Part shown: positions 24,478 through 36,272 of the stretch, piece after piece | Position numbering within the stretch: the stretch's first letter is position 1 | How the letters are laid out: each line of letters opens with the position of its first letter | Assembly: GCA_947247005.1 (NCBI GenBank) | Contig: OX365952.1 | Location: forward strand, 51,874,722-51,938,721 | DNA from: Spisula solida | Lineage: Eukaryota > Mollusca > Bivalvia > Venerida > Mactridae | Reading direction: 5' to 3' | Length of the DNA: 64,000 nucleotides | Translations under genes and position numbers: made by a program | The notes under the pieces: model-generated | What the model saw: only the letters and a program-made list of their open reading frames with translations | Databases searched by the model: none | What the model was told of the DNA's origin: nothing

Positions 24478-24992
24478 AGTTCTTCATGTATTTACGCAAA
24501 TCTTGATGTTTAAGTGTTTGAACATGTACAGAGCCGACCGTCTCGTATTACAATATTATAGTATTTTGAGGCATCAGGGGTATCATTGAGGGACAGCAAC
24601 CGTCAGGGGTATCATAGTGGTTCTTTCGTCTATTCTGCCTCATAACCTGACTGCATCGAACTAATTTTGCAAAATGCATACATAGAATAAGGTAAATAAT
24701 GAAGTTGGCCCCATAAAACAGCAACACACCATTCAAATCGGCAGAAATTGGAAAAAATGTAGACGGGTCGTCAGGGGTGCAGTAACCAAAACCGCACTAG
24801 AATCGAGTGTTCTCCTTAATCACAGGTATTTGAAGGGAAAATGGGCTTGGGTCTGCAAGTATCGATAGGGCCGGGTACGGTGGGCTAGGTGATTTCATTG
24901 AAAGCGTCTTACAAAACAAAGAACAATCAAGATTTACTTACCGAAGCGACAAAATTTACACTCGAAAAACCGTCTATACGTTATCCCCATTG
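24478..24992 (-). repeat. Right arm of foldback element
   Basis: Inverse of 21820-22370, with scattered differences and a shorter terminal part. Inverse ACCCCTGACG motifs are at about 24572, 24601 and 24769; the outermost fourth motif of the left arm is not conserved here. Confidence 0.75.
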
Positions 24993-25271
24993 TATACAGT
25001 GAACTTAAAAACGAAAGCAGGTTCGTATCGACTATCGTCCTTCGTTACTTCGTACCCAAAAATGTCACAAATTTTCTACTGACTGTACATATATGAATCA
25101 TATGATGAGCAATCATTCTGTACTGGATGATCATGTTACAAATAATTAAGGACATCTGACAAGTGTCTACTGCTGTGTTTCAATACTGACATGTAGCAGC
25201 GAGCTATGAGAATTGAACAAAATTATAAAAATGAACAATTTAAGATAAAATTCGCTAAAATAGGCTGTGCC

Positions 25272-26265
25272 TTAGTTCATATTATTTTCTTCCCAAGCAC
25301 ACAAACCATATTGACTCCAAAAGTCAATAAAACTAACAGGGGACATTCGTTCAATATCAACTAATAACCTGAATTTTAGTAATGAAAGGAATTTATTAAT
25401 GACACCTACTTCAGGTATTTGAAGGTTTTTATACTTAAAATCAGTTCTAACCGACCAAATTACATATCTTGATATTGACAAAATTACTAATGCTGGATGT
25501 AAACTACAGTGTCCTATCTTTGGTAAATCTAAAAACATAAAATATCTCTTAGAAAAATTTAATTTATTTTCTGAAACTAGTTTTAATAAGTGTAGAACCG
25601 TTTTGTCCAATGGTAAAAAATATGAACATTCTAGGAACAAATGAGATTTTGTTTCAATATTCCGACAAAAATGACACTTCTTAAGTCTCGAAATACCTTT
25701 TAAGAATAAAAAGTAGTTGACAAATACGACGTCATGAACAAGTCTAAAACAAATATTTTTGTGAGCAGGGTCAATAATTCTTGAAAAAATGTTTTGAAAA
25801 ACATTATTAAAATTTGTTTGAGAAAAATAGGCGTAAACATTTTGGTTCATAATTATCGGTGTCAAGTAAGACAGTATAAATACATTTTGTAGGTAATTCA
25901 ATACCAAACACTGGATAAACTTTCTTAAAAGCTGCTAAGGCTTCAATGCAGTATTTATAATAATTTGGAATAAAATCGATACAATGTGGAAAGTTATTAG
26001 TTGAAAAAGACGAATTATATTTCCTTAATTGTAAACCTATCCAATACTTGGTAAAATGACACCAGATAGCATCATGACCTGATATTAACTTTTGCAGATG
26101 ACTGATTAAAAGAACATACCACCTTTTCCTCACATTTTGAATGTTCAGACCACCTTGTCGGAAATGTAAATATAAAGTATCCCTTGCTACTGATTCATAT
26201 TTTTTATTACCTCCCTTTATAGCAACACCCGACGTCGATACTACGTCAATCCGACGTCTTACCAT
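25272..26265 (-). pseudogene. LINE reverse-transcriptase C-terminal fragment with zf-RVT-like motif, frameshifted
   Basis: Two overlapping minus-strand frames in different phases (26265-25807 and 25907-25272) read as one degraded LINE ORF2 C-terminus. The first has the thumb-type HFRQGGLNIQNVRKRW motif. The second has a CHFCRNIETKSHLFLEC cluster (C-x2-C-x7-H-x4-C), as in zf-RVT domains of L1/Tx1- or I-type LINEs. The catalytic domain is missing, so the copy is 5'-truncated. At least one frameshift lies in the overlap. Confidence 0.75.
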
Positions 26266-26409
26266 TCATTTTTATAACTGTCTTTTTGTCAAAACCATAG
26301 GATATTTTCAACTATATGTTCGATATGGCAAAGTTTGCTGGGTAGGCCTATATATCATTCTTCATCTACATCGCTGTCAGCACATAATAGATAGATCTGT
26401 GACTTTATT

Positions 26410-26690
26410 AGTCCCCAACCGGTTTTTGACCGAAGGGGACTATAGGTTTGCCCTCCGTCCGTCCGTCAGTCCGTCAGTCCGTCAGTCAGTCAGTCCGTCC
26501 GTCCGTCTGTCAAAAAATCTGGATCCTGACATAACTCAAACAATTTCCAAGCTAGGTTTATGAAACTTTGTATGTGGATAGGGGACAATACGGGGGCAAT
26601 GCACGTCTAAAAATATTTAGATTCCGACCAAAATTGTGGTTGCTATGGCAACAGAAACATTGAAAAATGGCTTAAAACCGGTAGGGGACT
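26410..26690. mobile_element. CCGTC-containing interspersed element with inverted ends
   Basis: The ends AGTCCCCAACCGGTTTT and AAAACCGGTAGGGGACT are inverse (one base differs). Inside are a run of ccgtccgtcagtcc repeats (26456-26512) and the typical follow-on 'ataactcaaacaatttcc...tatgaaactttgtatg'. The same architecture recurs elsewhere in the window. Confidence 0.65.
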
Positions 26691-27106
26691 TCTGTATTGC
26701 TTGCAATTCTTCAATTACTTGTTCAATATGAAGCATATTGTAAAACGTATATCAATCTGTAACTATAACAGATAGACTGGACCTTTCTGGTACACCTTAA
26801 TTGTGGGCCTTTCTACATCTACATCTACATTAGTACGTTATGCTGTCATAAATTAGACAATTCTATAATGGTGCGCAAAGAAAAAGGGAAGTAAAAAATA
26901 GGAAAGACAGAAGAATAGGCACGGGCAAATATGATTGCAGGTAAAGTTTAAAAGACATGAAGTAATAGAAAGTGTTGCACAGTTACTTTCGGCCATCAGG
27001 GCAAGAACAATCCAGCTTCCGTGGCGGTACCAGGGTGCTAGACCCCGCTGACATAGCTCCGGCCCTTCATTTGTCTGTACTTTGTAACTGTGCATGAGGA
27101 TCCCCT

Positions 27107-28441
27107 TTAGAAGGTCAGGTTGGAGAGCTCATTCTTGAAGGATGCCAAAGAATGAGCATCAGCAATAGATGCTGGAAGGTTGTTCCACAGGGGGATACAA
27201 CGAGGAAAGAAGCTGAACTTGAAGACGTCAGAAGATGTAGAATAGGGCAGGAATCTGCTGTTGTGAGATGATCTTGCTCTGCTTTTGATTGGTGTCAGAT
27301 AGGGGCCTGGATCAATCTCGACATGGTTGTGGATGATCTTGTAGAGCATGGTCAGTTGTATTTTTTCCGGCGAGATTCTAGGGTTTCCCATTTCAGGTCA
27401 GAAAGCATATCAGAGACACTGCTTATGTTGTGGTACCTGTTGGTAGCGAATCGTGCTGCTCTTCTCTGTACCATTTCGACTTTATTGATGAGGTTTCTAT
27501 GATGAGGGTTCCAAATTGTGCTGCAATATTCTAAATTTGAGCGGACGAGAGATGTGTAGGCGTTGGTTTTTGTTTCTTTTCTTGTATTTCTTAGGTTGCG
27601 TTTCAGGAAGCCTAGCATGTTGTTTGCCTTTTTTGTTGTTCTGTCTATATGAGTTTTCCAGCCAAGGTCTGATTGCAGGTGCACTCCTAAGTATTTCGAT
27701 GATTTTCACCCGCCAGTGGCACACCTTTCAGGATGTAGTTTGAGCGAAGAGGAGTCTTAGATCGAGTTACTCGAAGGACACTAAATTTCTGGGGGTGGAA
27801 ATCCATCCACCACAGTTTCTCCCACTTGGCTAGAGAGTCTAGGTCTTGTTGAAGTATCTGCTAGTCTTGTTCGGTCTTTATCTGGTGGTAGAGAATGCAG
27901 TCATCTGCGAATAGGCGTGTCTTTGAGTGGAGTCCCTCTGGAAGGTCGTTTATGAATATTAGGAATAAGAGTGGTCCCAATACTGAGCCTTGAGGGAAAC
28001 CACTCACAACAGGGGCTTCTTCGGATGACTCGCCTTGAACAAGAACTCTCTGGGTTCGACCATGCAGGAAGGATGAAATCCACTGGAGCGTCTGGCCTCG
28101 GATACCATAATGATGGCATTTCTTCAGGAGTCTTTGGTGAGGAACTCGGTCAAAGGCTTTATTGAAATCCAGTATTATCATGTCTCTCTGCGTCCTCTTG
28201 TCTAGTGACGCTGCGAGCTCATGCTGTAATGTTAGGAGCTGAGTCTCGCAGCTTAATTCTCTTCGCCCTGAATCCATGTTGATAGTCATGAAGTATGCTG
28301 TGTTTATCCAGATGTTTCAGTGTGTGACTAACTATAAAGTGCTTCAGTAGCTTGCAACAGATGCTAGTGAGGGAGACCGGCCGATAGTTTGCGGGGTCCT
28401 GTCTTGAGCCTTTCTTGTAGATGGCAGTAATACTTGCCTGT
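27107..28441 (-). pseudogene. Jockey/CR1-type LINE, 5'-truncated and frameshifted
   Basis: Minus-strand frames in order encode RT blocks: NYRPVSLTSICCKLLKHF (28441-28219), then [36 protein letters not shown] and the catalytic FADD (28289-27861). Further on come the thumb/C-terminal pieces LEYCSTIWNPHHRN (27684-27352) and FFPRCIPLWNNLPASI (27391-27107). At least three frame changes separate them. The endonuclease domain is absent. A (GTT)n tract at 28440-28460 marks the 5' break. Minus-strand copy, non-functional. Confidence 0.85.
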
Positions 28442-28564
28442 TGTTGTTGTTGTTGTTGTTCATGTACTTCCCTCCAGTAGTTGTTGGAGCACTCCATCCA
28501 CCATATGTAGAGGATGAATATTTGATTTTCTTCACAATTAACACATTCTGTACAAACAATCAAA

Positions 28565-29700
28565 GCAAAAGTCTTTTCTGATGTATATTTACGGGAACAA
28601 AGTAATACGTACTTGTTCAGATACGCGTGCGGCCTATAATTTGATAATGTGTCCAGTCGTCAGGTACTTTTCCTTCATCAAGCGAAGGTACACCTTTGTG
28701 TGCCTTTTTGGTTCATTTATACTGGATCTTTGTGGTAAATAGGCCTTTTTGATCCGATACCCATGTGGATATGATCCACGATTGCATTTACCGGAGATAA
28801 ACGGAAATGGCCGAGCTTTTACGATTGCCACGATTGGTTGAATGAACCAAAGATCTAAATATACATATAAAAAATTATAGGTCTTTGAAAAAACTTAAAA
28901 TGTTGTATGAGAATTTATCCGGGATATCAGTACGGAGTTTTTCTTTTATCACCAACTCACTATTCAAGAAACGATAACTCTGTTTAAAAATACGAAAGTA
29001 GCGCGGTGAAAGTTTGTGCGATAAAAGCGAGACTAAGAGGCGGAGGAGTGTTGTTAAAGAATAAATGTGTTAATTACTAACTCGATTAGACTTTACCATG
29101 GTAAGTACTGATGGACTATAGATCATATTATTGATAATTGTGTGCCGGTTTCTAACTTGAACAACCTTCGGATACAGATATTTCGGATACATCCACATTC
29201 GGAAATGTATTTATTCTCCAGGGCTTTTTTTACCGTATACGAGTGGCATATATTAGACTGCTTCACATTTCCCAATATGCCCTTCACAATTTCCTTTGCA
29301 ATATGTCCGGTCTAAACTCTTATCCCCTATTATATTGTATGTAAATAATGCATGGTTTACTTGTAAAACGTGATATATCCAGGCTATGGTTCAGTATCTC
29401 ATCTTAGTATCATAAGTCTATGGCAACAACTAATCACAGCAACTAGATTGTGCGCATCTCTCTAACATGGTGGAATTACAACTTCAGACCAGCAGTACTT
29501 TCCCACCAGTTTTCGCGCCAGATCAAGGCTGTGAGATCAGGGGTCCGTTAACATCTACATCATACATCCAACCGTCGATTGCCGACTATTACAGGGTGGC
29601 GCTGTCAGAGAAAAACAGTTATTAAAGAAATATGTATGTTACAAGTGTTAAAAGTGTAAAAGATAAAAGACAGTATGTTACAGTTAAAATAGACAGTTCA
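28565..29700. other. DNA between two LINE copies
   Basis: No gene. The end nearest 29700 is probably the 3' UTR of the minus-strand LINE at 29702-30904. Confidence 0.4.
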
Positions 29701-29701
29701 T

Positions 29702-30904
29702 TTACAGTTCTACAGCCGCCAGCGGGTCTCTAAAGACATCTAGGCTGGGGCTGGATTTGACCAAGGTTGGGAGGGAGTTCCAAAGTCGGATAGTCCTAGG
29801 GAAGAAGGAGTTAAGAGAAGTATTGGGTGTGAGATTGAGGGATTAGGTAATTGAGATTTCTGGTTGGAATAAGATGAGATGAATCGACTTCAACTGTTTG
29901 GGCCCTTATTTTATAAAACATTAGGAGAGAGTTGATGGATTGTTGGAGGGTTTTCCATTCAAGAGAACTTAACATCTGTGTTACACCGCTGGTGTAGTGG
30001 TAGTCATTCATTACATACCTGGCTGCGGACCTTTGGACTTTTTCAATTTTGTTAGAAAGATTTTTTTGCCAGGGATGCCAGATACTAGAACAGTATTCAA
30101 GTTGTGGTCGGACGTATGTGTTGTAGGCAGCAATTTTTACTTTTTGGTTGGCAGTTTTTACGTTACGTTGTATGAAGCGGAGAGAGGAGGTTGCTTTAGA
30201 TGTTACATTATTAATGTGTTTAGACCAATTTAAATCTTTTGATATTGTTACACCTAAATATTTTGCTTCGTCACAAGTTTTTAGTTCAGTGTTGTGGAGT
30301 TTGTAAGGGAAAGTCGTCGGATGTTTCTTTCTGGAGATGCGTAGTATCTCACATTTGTCCAGATTAAACTCCATGGACCAGGTTTTTTCCCAGGCTTCAA
30401 GGCTGGCAAGGTCTTGCTGAAGGGATAGGCTGTCTGACATGGAGTTTATTGTGAGATATATAATAGTGTCGTCTGCAAACATTCTTGCATTGGACTTGAC
30501 AGAGTCGGGCAGGTCATTAATGTAGGCCAAGAATAAGCAAGGTCCCAGGACGGATCCCTGCGGTACTCCGGATAGTACCGGGAGCTCGCTGGAAAGTTGA
30601 CCGTCGACGGCAACTTTCTGGGATCTATTTGACAGAAAGGATTTGACCCAGCCGGTGATTTGGGGATTAACTCCAAGGCATTCCAGTTTGTGTATTAGTT
30701 TACTGTGATCGACTTTATCGAATGCCTTGGAGAAGTCCATGATGGCAACATCTGTCTGTTTGCCCTGTTCGGTGTTATTGAACAAGTCCTTAGTAAAGTT
30801 AATTAGTTGGGTCTCACAGCTGTGACCTGATCTGAAACCATGCTGAAACTCACTGAGGAGTTTATGTTCGTCAAAGTAGGTCATGAGGTTGGAGACAACA
30901 ATAT
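29702..30904 (-). pseudogene. Jockey/CR1-type LINE, RT domain and C-terminus (part 2 of a split copy)
   Basis: A long open frame (30923-29811) encodes [64 protein letters not shown] and LEYCSSIWHPWQKN, the ordered RT and thumb motifs. The frame stops at 29811, but one phase over the conserved ending continues (NSFFPRTIRLWNSLP) to a TAA at 29702, so a single-base frameshift disables it. The first codons of the open frame (MASVSP) belong to the hAT-like insertion. The N-terminal RT part lies on the other side of that insertion. Confidence 0.85.
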
Positions 30905-32461
30905 CAGGGCTCACACTGGCCATTTTAAAATAATAGCCATTTATTTTTGCCCAACAAAAATTATAGCCAAAATTGACGCGAACTTATAATCTATGCATGG
31001 TGACTCGAACTTAATGCATGGTACATAAGGCTTTTTATGAATCATAGTCGGGGCCATAGCTGATCAAAATGAATATGTGTGGCATCTAATGCTAGGAAGT
31101 TTGGCACATACTCTACTGGCAAACATTTTAATTTGATAGGGCTACAGGTGCCTTCTGGGCAGTTTTCAATCTAGAAATCCTGACTAATTATGACTCAGTC
31201 TAGTGACATGTCAAAGACAAATTGATCATCGTTTAACTTAATTAAGAAATGTCTTCATACAAATAGGCTCCATTGTACTAGGGTGCCAGGGTGGGTGCAT
31301 TTTTTTCATACCTGGGGTAAATCAATAATTGTGCAGGCATATGCCTATAAAAAGCAATGCACCTGCTCTTGATAAGTACAGTGCCATTTACATGACTCAG
31401 ACAGCTGAGAAAATTGATGTCATTACAAAAGGGACAGTCAAACAGCTTGGTCAATCAAATTGTCATTTCTTTGACAGTTTACAGTTTATTTGATACTCTC
31501 AGCACATAGTACATGTGGTATGAGGTGCAAAAATGAGTACATATAAACATATGACAAGGCTGTGTGGTTGAAAAATAGGTAACAATAGAGTGGAATCAAT
31601 TCAATTTCTTGATAACCATTATCTTCTAAAAGCTAGAAGATGGCCAATATATCAGCAAGATATCGATATAAAGCAGCTGCAGTGCTTTTATAAATATAAG
31701 AAAAGGATATGAATTGATTGTTAAAATAGTCAGGATAAAACCTTTATTTTGACCAAGACTTGTAGCTCAAGCAACAAGCTGAAGCCTCATGAATGCTTGA
31801 ATGCAGGATTTCAACCTTTTAAAATGGATAATTTTATTTAAAGTTTTTTTAAAAAATAAGCAATATTTTACAAATTACGAATATCCGAATTTTGCATGTC
31901 CGAATACTAGTCAACTTACGTTTTTCAAGCAGCTCGTAAAAGTAAGTTTTATTGAATAGTATGTTCATTTTTTAGTCAAAGCAGTCATTAGTCGATAGAT
32001 AATAATCAAATCACCTATTATTAACTATAATTAACCCTAAATTGCAATCAATCTTGTCTGCATCCCACATCCCGGATTCGTCAGTATTTTAGACATGTTC
32101 GTCAGTATTTTAGACCTGTTCCACGAACGTTGTTGACAGTTGATTACACCAATTAAATGGGGGATTAAAAGATGTTATCACAACAATTTGTCAGTAATTA
32201 GACCTCTAATAGGATTAGTGACATGTCCTGGGGCTAACAGTAATTAACAATGAAGATTATATGGGTCCAGTTTGAAGTGTGAACTTGAAAATTTGTGACA
32301 CTCGATACGTAGCTGATAGATAAAATAAGAAGTTATGGAGATATTTTTTTTGCAGTTTGATAAAATTATCGCCATTTTTCATCGCCAAATTGAAATAATA
32401 ATCGCCACTTTGATAAAATTATCGCAAATGGCGATAATGTCGATTGACAGCGTGAGCCCTG
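30905..32461 (-). mobile_element. hAT-like non-autonomous transposon, copy 1 (1557 bp), inserted in a LINE
   Basis: The ends CAGGGCTCACACTGGCC and (inverse) CAGGGCTCACGCTGTCAATC are typical hAT-style CAGGG termini. They are flanked by a 7-bp direct repeat ACAATAT (30898-30904, 32462-32468). No transposase frame is present. Removing the element and one repeat rejoins the LINE. A second copy in the opposite orientation is at 36575-38134. Strand is assigned relative to that copy. Confidence 0.85.
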
Positions 32462-32960
32462 ACAATATGTTAAAGGAGTTTAGAGGCTATGCAGGTAAGG
32501 CCGTAAGGGAAATTGGGCGGTAATTACTAGGTTTTGATTTGAGACCCTTTTTGAAAACAGGGGCTACTGTGGCTTTTTTCCAATCGCTTGGTACAAGGCC
32601 GCTTTCAAGAGATAAGCTGAATATGTGGGCAAGCACCGGGGCAATTTCATGATGGAGCTCTTTCAGGATACGAGGAGATATCTCATCAGGACCTGAGGCT
32701 TTATGAGGAGATAGTCCAAGAAGTAGTTTTTTCACACCTTCTGTGGTGACCTGTATTTTGTCCATTAATTGCTGGGACAGGGGGAGAGATAATTCTGGAA
32801 CACAGCTGCTTTAGACTGAAGGGCTGGGGTTGGGAAAACACTAGTTGGAATCTTTACTATTTGTTCAAGATTAAATTGGGAGGAATTTTCCATGAATTCT
32901 TCATAGAAGGATCTGTTTTTGCAAGAGGGTTTAAGTGACTTATTATTAACATGCGTGCTT
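32462..32960 (-). pseudogene. LINE N-terminal RT part (part 1 of the split copy)
   Basis: Minus frame 32765-32487 encodes VKKLLLGLSPHKASGPDEIS and ATVAPVFKKGLKSKPSNYRP, RT block 0/1 of Jockey/CR1 LINEs. It ends in a TAG where the SIP/CK-type motif is expected. Upstream sequence to about 32960 is decayed linker between endonuclease and RT. It is continuous with 29702-30897 once the hAT-like element is removed. Confidence 0.75.
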
Positions 32961-33463
32961 TAATGTAGGCCTATTTTTAGTCCGGATACTGGGTTTAAGT
33001 TATAGCCACTTTTCGTCCAATCAAAATTCTTACAAATGTCAGAACAACAACTTTCCGAACACATCGGCTCTGTTCCACGGCTTCAATGGCGTAAATAAGG
33101 ACATTTCAGTAGTGAAATGAAACAGGAATAATTTATGTATCAATGAGGTTAGTGTTCTTGCAATCATTCGTTTTCAATGATAGAAAATGCATTAATGAAG
33201 CCATGTGGGGTGTGCCTTTACTTTGTATTGCTTTTTAGGGCTCATAATCAGTCACCAAACAGCGACAAAGAATCATGTCGCAAAGGGCTACATACAAGTA
33301 CTTGGGACCCGGTGTCAGAGACCTAACGTAATGTAATGTAATGAAATGATACGTTGGGTCTCTGTTGGGACTAGGGTCCGTTGCCTTTAGAAGCAAAGCG
33401 CTACCGAGCGCCTTTATTCATTACTTCCCATTCAATTAAATATAGAAGGCAATGATTACCTCC

Positions 33464-33487
33464 CGTGGAAAGCGCTACGTATCACTC
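33464..33487. repeat. Detached first unit of the 34.3-kb minisatellite
   Basis: cgtggaaagcgctacgtatcactc matches the array unit at 34322-35403 but is separated from it by an inserted element. Confidence 0.85.
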
Positions 33488-34321
33488 CAGGGCTTTTTTC
33501 CGCTGAATTGGGAAGAGGCCCAAGCCCTTCTGTTTTGTGAAAAGTAAGCGCGAAAAATCCTCAAATTGTGAAAAAGAAAGCTCAGTAACTTTTCCAATTG
33601 TGAAAAACTATAGGCACAATAAATCACCAAATTGTCACATAAAAGCACACAGAAATAACTATTTTTAATGTGTATAACTTCATAGTATTACCCTCTTGTC
33701 TAAGACACACATATTTTATATATCAATTCCATTAGTAGGAAATAGCATACAGACCTTTAACTCCAGTTACTCAAAAAATCTGGCATTGAATGGTAGATCT
33801 CCAAACATGCCTCTAGATAAACTTAAAGTGTGGTTAATTTTATTAAGGGAACCAATCAGAACCAATCATCACATATTTTACCCGCCGATCTCAACATTTA
33901 AAAAAAGAAAAAAATATTCACGATAAATATTTACGAAAGGTGTGAAGTACCGTGTACTAATTGTATCGAGTATGAAATGTACCGTATCGCCGCATTGTTT
34001 TGGACATATGTGTAACGAAAAAGTCTGTTTACATTCGTTCGCTAATGACCGAAAATACTTTTAGTGTATTTTTTGTCACGTTCAGTTGATGTTTTATACA
34101 ATAATAAAGCGATGTCACCTTTGTTTGACGAATTAGATGTACAAAAATGATTGTCTGTAATATGTTTGGTTTGTTGGTTACTTTGTGAAGAGGCCGATTT
34201 TGTAATAAACAGACGCTGTTTCTGTTGTGATAGACGCCGTTAGACAATTGTAAATGGGGCCGATACGAAATTGTGAAGCAGCCGATATTCGGCCCCTAAT
34301 ATAGAGTGAAAAAAAGCCCTG
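33488..34321. mobile_element. 834-bp non-autonomous element with CAGGGCTTTTTT ends
   Basis: The left end CAGGGCTTTTTTCCGC and inverted right end (gtgaaaaaaagccctg) bound the element. CACTC flanks it on both sides (33483-33487, 34322-34326), consistent with a 5-bp target duplication. It sits inside the GTGGAAAGCGCTACGTATCA minisatellite. There is no coding frame of note. Confidence 0.75.
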
Positions 34322-35403
34322 CACTCACCCATGGAAAGCGCTACGTATCACTGTGACTCACCGTGGAAAGCGCTACATATCACTGACTCACCGTGGAAAG
34401 CGCTACGTATCACTGTGACTCACCCATGGAAAGCGCTACGTATCACTGTGACTCACCGTGGAAAGCGCTACGTATCACTGACTCACCGTGGAAAGCGCTA
34501 CGTATCACTGTGACTCACCCGTGGACATCGCTACGTATCACTGACTCATCGTGGAAAGCGCTACGTATCACTGTGACTCACCCGTGGAAAGCGCTATGTA
34601 TCACTGACTCACCGTGGAAAGCGCTACGTATCACTGTGACTCACCCGTGGAAAGCGCTACGTATCACTGTGACTCACCGTGGAAAGCGCTACGTATCACT
34701 GTGACTCACCGTGGAAAGCGCTACGTATTACTGACTCACCGTGGAAAGCGCTACGTATCACTGTGACTCACCGTGGAAAGCGCTACGTATCACTGTGACT
34801 CACCGTGGAAAGCGCTACGTATCACTGTGACTCACCGTGGAAAGCGCTGCGTATCACTGACTCACCGTGGAAAGCGCAACGTATCACTGTGACTCACCGT
34901 GGAAAGCGCTACGTATCACTGACTCACCGTGGAAAGCGCTACGTATCACTGTGACTCACCGTGGAAAGCGCTACATATCACTGTGACTCACCGTGGAAAG
35001 CACTGTGACTCACCATGGAAAGCGCTACGTATCACTGTGACTCACCGTGGAAAGCGCTACGTATCACTGTGACTCACCGTGGAAAGCGCTAGCGCTACGT
35101 ATCACTGTGACTCACCGTGGAAAGCGCTATGTATCACTGTGACTAACCGTGGAAAGCGCTACGTATCACTGTGACTCACCCGTGGAAAGTGCTACGTATC
35201 ACTGACTCACCCGTGGAAAGCGCTACGTATCACTGAGACTCACCGTGGAAAGCGCTACTATCACTGTGACTCACCATGGAAAGCGCTACGTATCACTGTG
35301 ACTCACCGTGGAAAGCGCTACGTATCACTGTGACTCACCGTGGAAAGCGCTACGTATCACTGACTCACCGTGGAAAGCGCTACGTATCACTGTGACTTAC
35401 CCA
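34322..35403. repeat. 30-33-bp minisatellite, about 34 copies
   Basis: The unit is gactcaccgtggaaagcgct then acgtatcact, with or without an extra gt and with ccgtgg/cccgtgg/ccatgg variants, giving lengths of 30-33 bp. Short open frames through it are artefacts. Confidence 0.9.
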
Positions 35404-36225
35404 TGTTAACGGTCTGCAGACTATATCCTGTCATTTAGGACCGCACTGAGTTATGGACTGCAGAATACAAACAAGTAAAGATAATAAAGTATCAGTGATT
35501 TTTTTCGCTTCTTTGGGAAAGGGTCCGGGTCCGTTCAGATTGGGAATTTTCGCGTTGTGACAACTTGAAATTGGGAATTTTTATGAAGCAGAAAGGCCAA
35601 ATAAAACAGAAAAAGAGATTACATGTGACTGTTTACTGGTTTCTGTAAACTTTTATGCTTGACCTCTTGTCAAAAATGTTCATAACTTTGTCATTTTATG
35701 TCCGATTTTGAATTATTTTTTTTTAAATGTCCATTGGGAATTTCTCCCTTCAAATTTGGGAAAATTATAGCCTTTTTCTTATTACCCGTAGCAAACAAAG
35801 AAGGAAAAAAATCACTGAGTATGAAATAAGAAAAAGATTAAAAACCAGACTTGTTTGGGACTGGAGAGTAGATACCGAGTGTGGCCAGTCATTCTTTGAG
35901 GGCATCGACTGACTGGATGTCTGGTCGTAGTCTGTTTGAGTTCCTGATTGTTCTTGGAATGAAGGAGTTGAGTTGGTAATGTGTACGTCATTGTGGAAAC
36001 AATAACTTGAGTAAGGGTGTTTCTGTGTGTCTGGAGTTTCTAGTTACCAATATGAAATATTTTGAAGGGTTGGTGAAGTATACTTGTGGATCTTTTTGTA
36101 CAGTTTTGTATCCAAATTGATTTCATATTTTATGCTCTCAAATGGACCATGTCAGTCCTTTGTATACAGGTGTAGGGTCTGTTTGTAACGTACATATTAT
36201 AATGTAATATATTGTTCATTTTTAG
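35404..36225. other. Sequence upstream of the first Nup107 coding exon
   Basis: Between 35860 and 36150 there are traces of a minus-strand LINE 3' portion, too decayed to annotate. The sequence tttttag at 36219-36225 may be an acceptor (the ATG exon would then be exon 2, with an untranslated exon upstream). No TATA box was found. Confidence 0.35.
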
Positions 36226-36234
36226 GATTTTTCA

Positions 36235-36272
36235 ATGGAGGATTCGTTTGCTTCTCGCAGGCATGGACGTAG
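36235..36272 (+). CDS. NUP107: Nup107 coding exon 1 (start codon)
   Basis: ATG at 36235 encodes [12 protein letters not shown] plus two bases (AG) before GTAAGT. The basic Ser/Arg-rich start fits Nup107 N-termini. The donor with its downstream sequence is repeated three times (47-bp period, donors at 36273, 36320, 36367). A TAA inside GTAAGT closes the frame, so only the first donor is usable. The join to exon 2 is in frame if the acceptor at 42131 is used. Confidence 0.6.

Larger units (their letters stand above)
21820..24992. mobile_element. 3.17-kb foldback (long inverted-repeat) DNA transposon
   Basis: Arms at 21820-22370 and 24478-24992 are inverse copies at high identity. The outer ends are CAATGGGGATAACGTAT and ATACGTTATCCCCATTG, flanked by a 5-bp direct repeat TATAC (21815-21819 and 24993-24997) that fits a target-site duplication. 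The 2.1-kb interior carries no recognisable transposase, so the element is presumably non-autonomous. It contains a second, independent palindrome (23053-23784). Superfamily not assigned. Confidence 0.85.
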
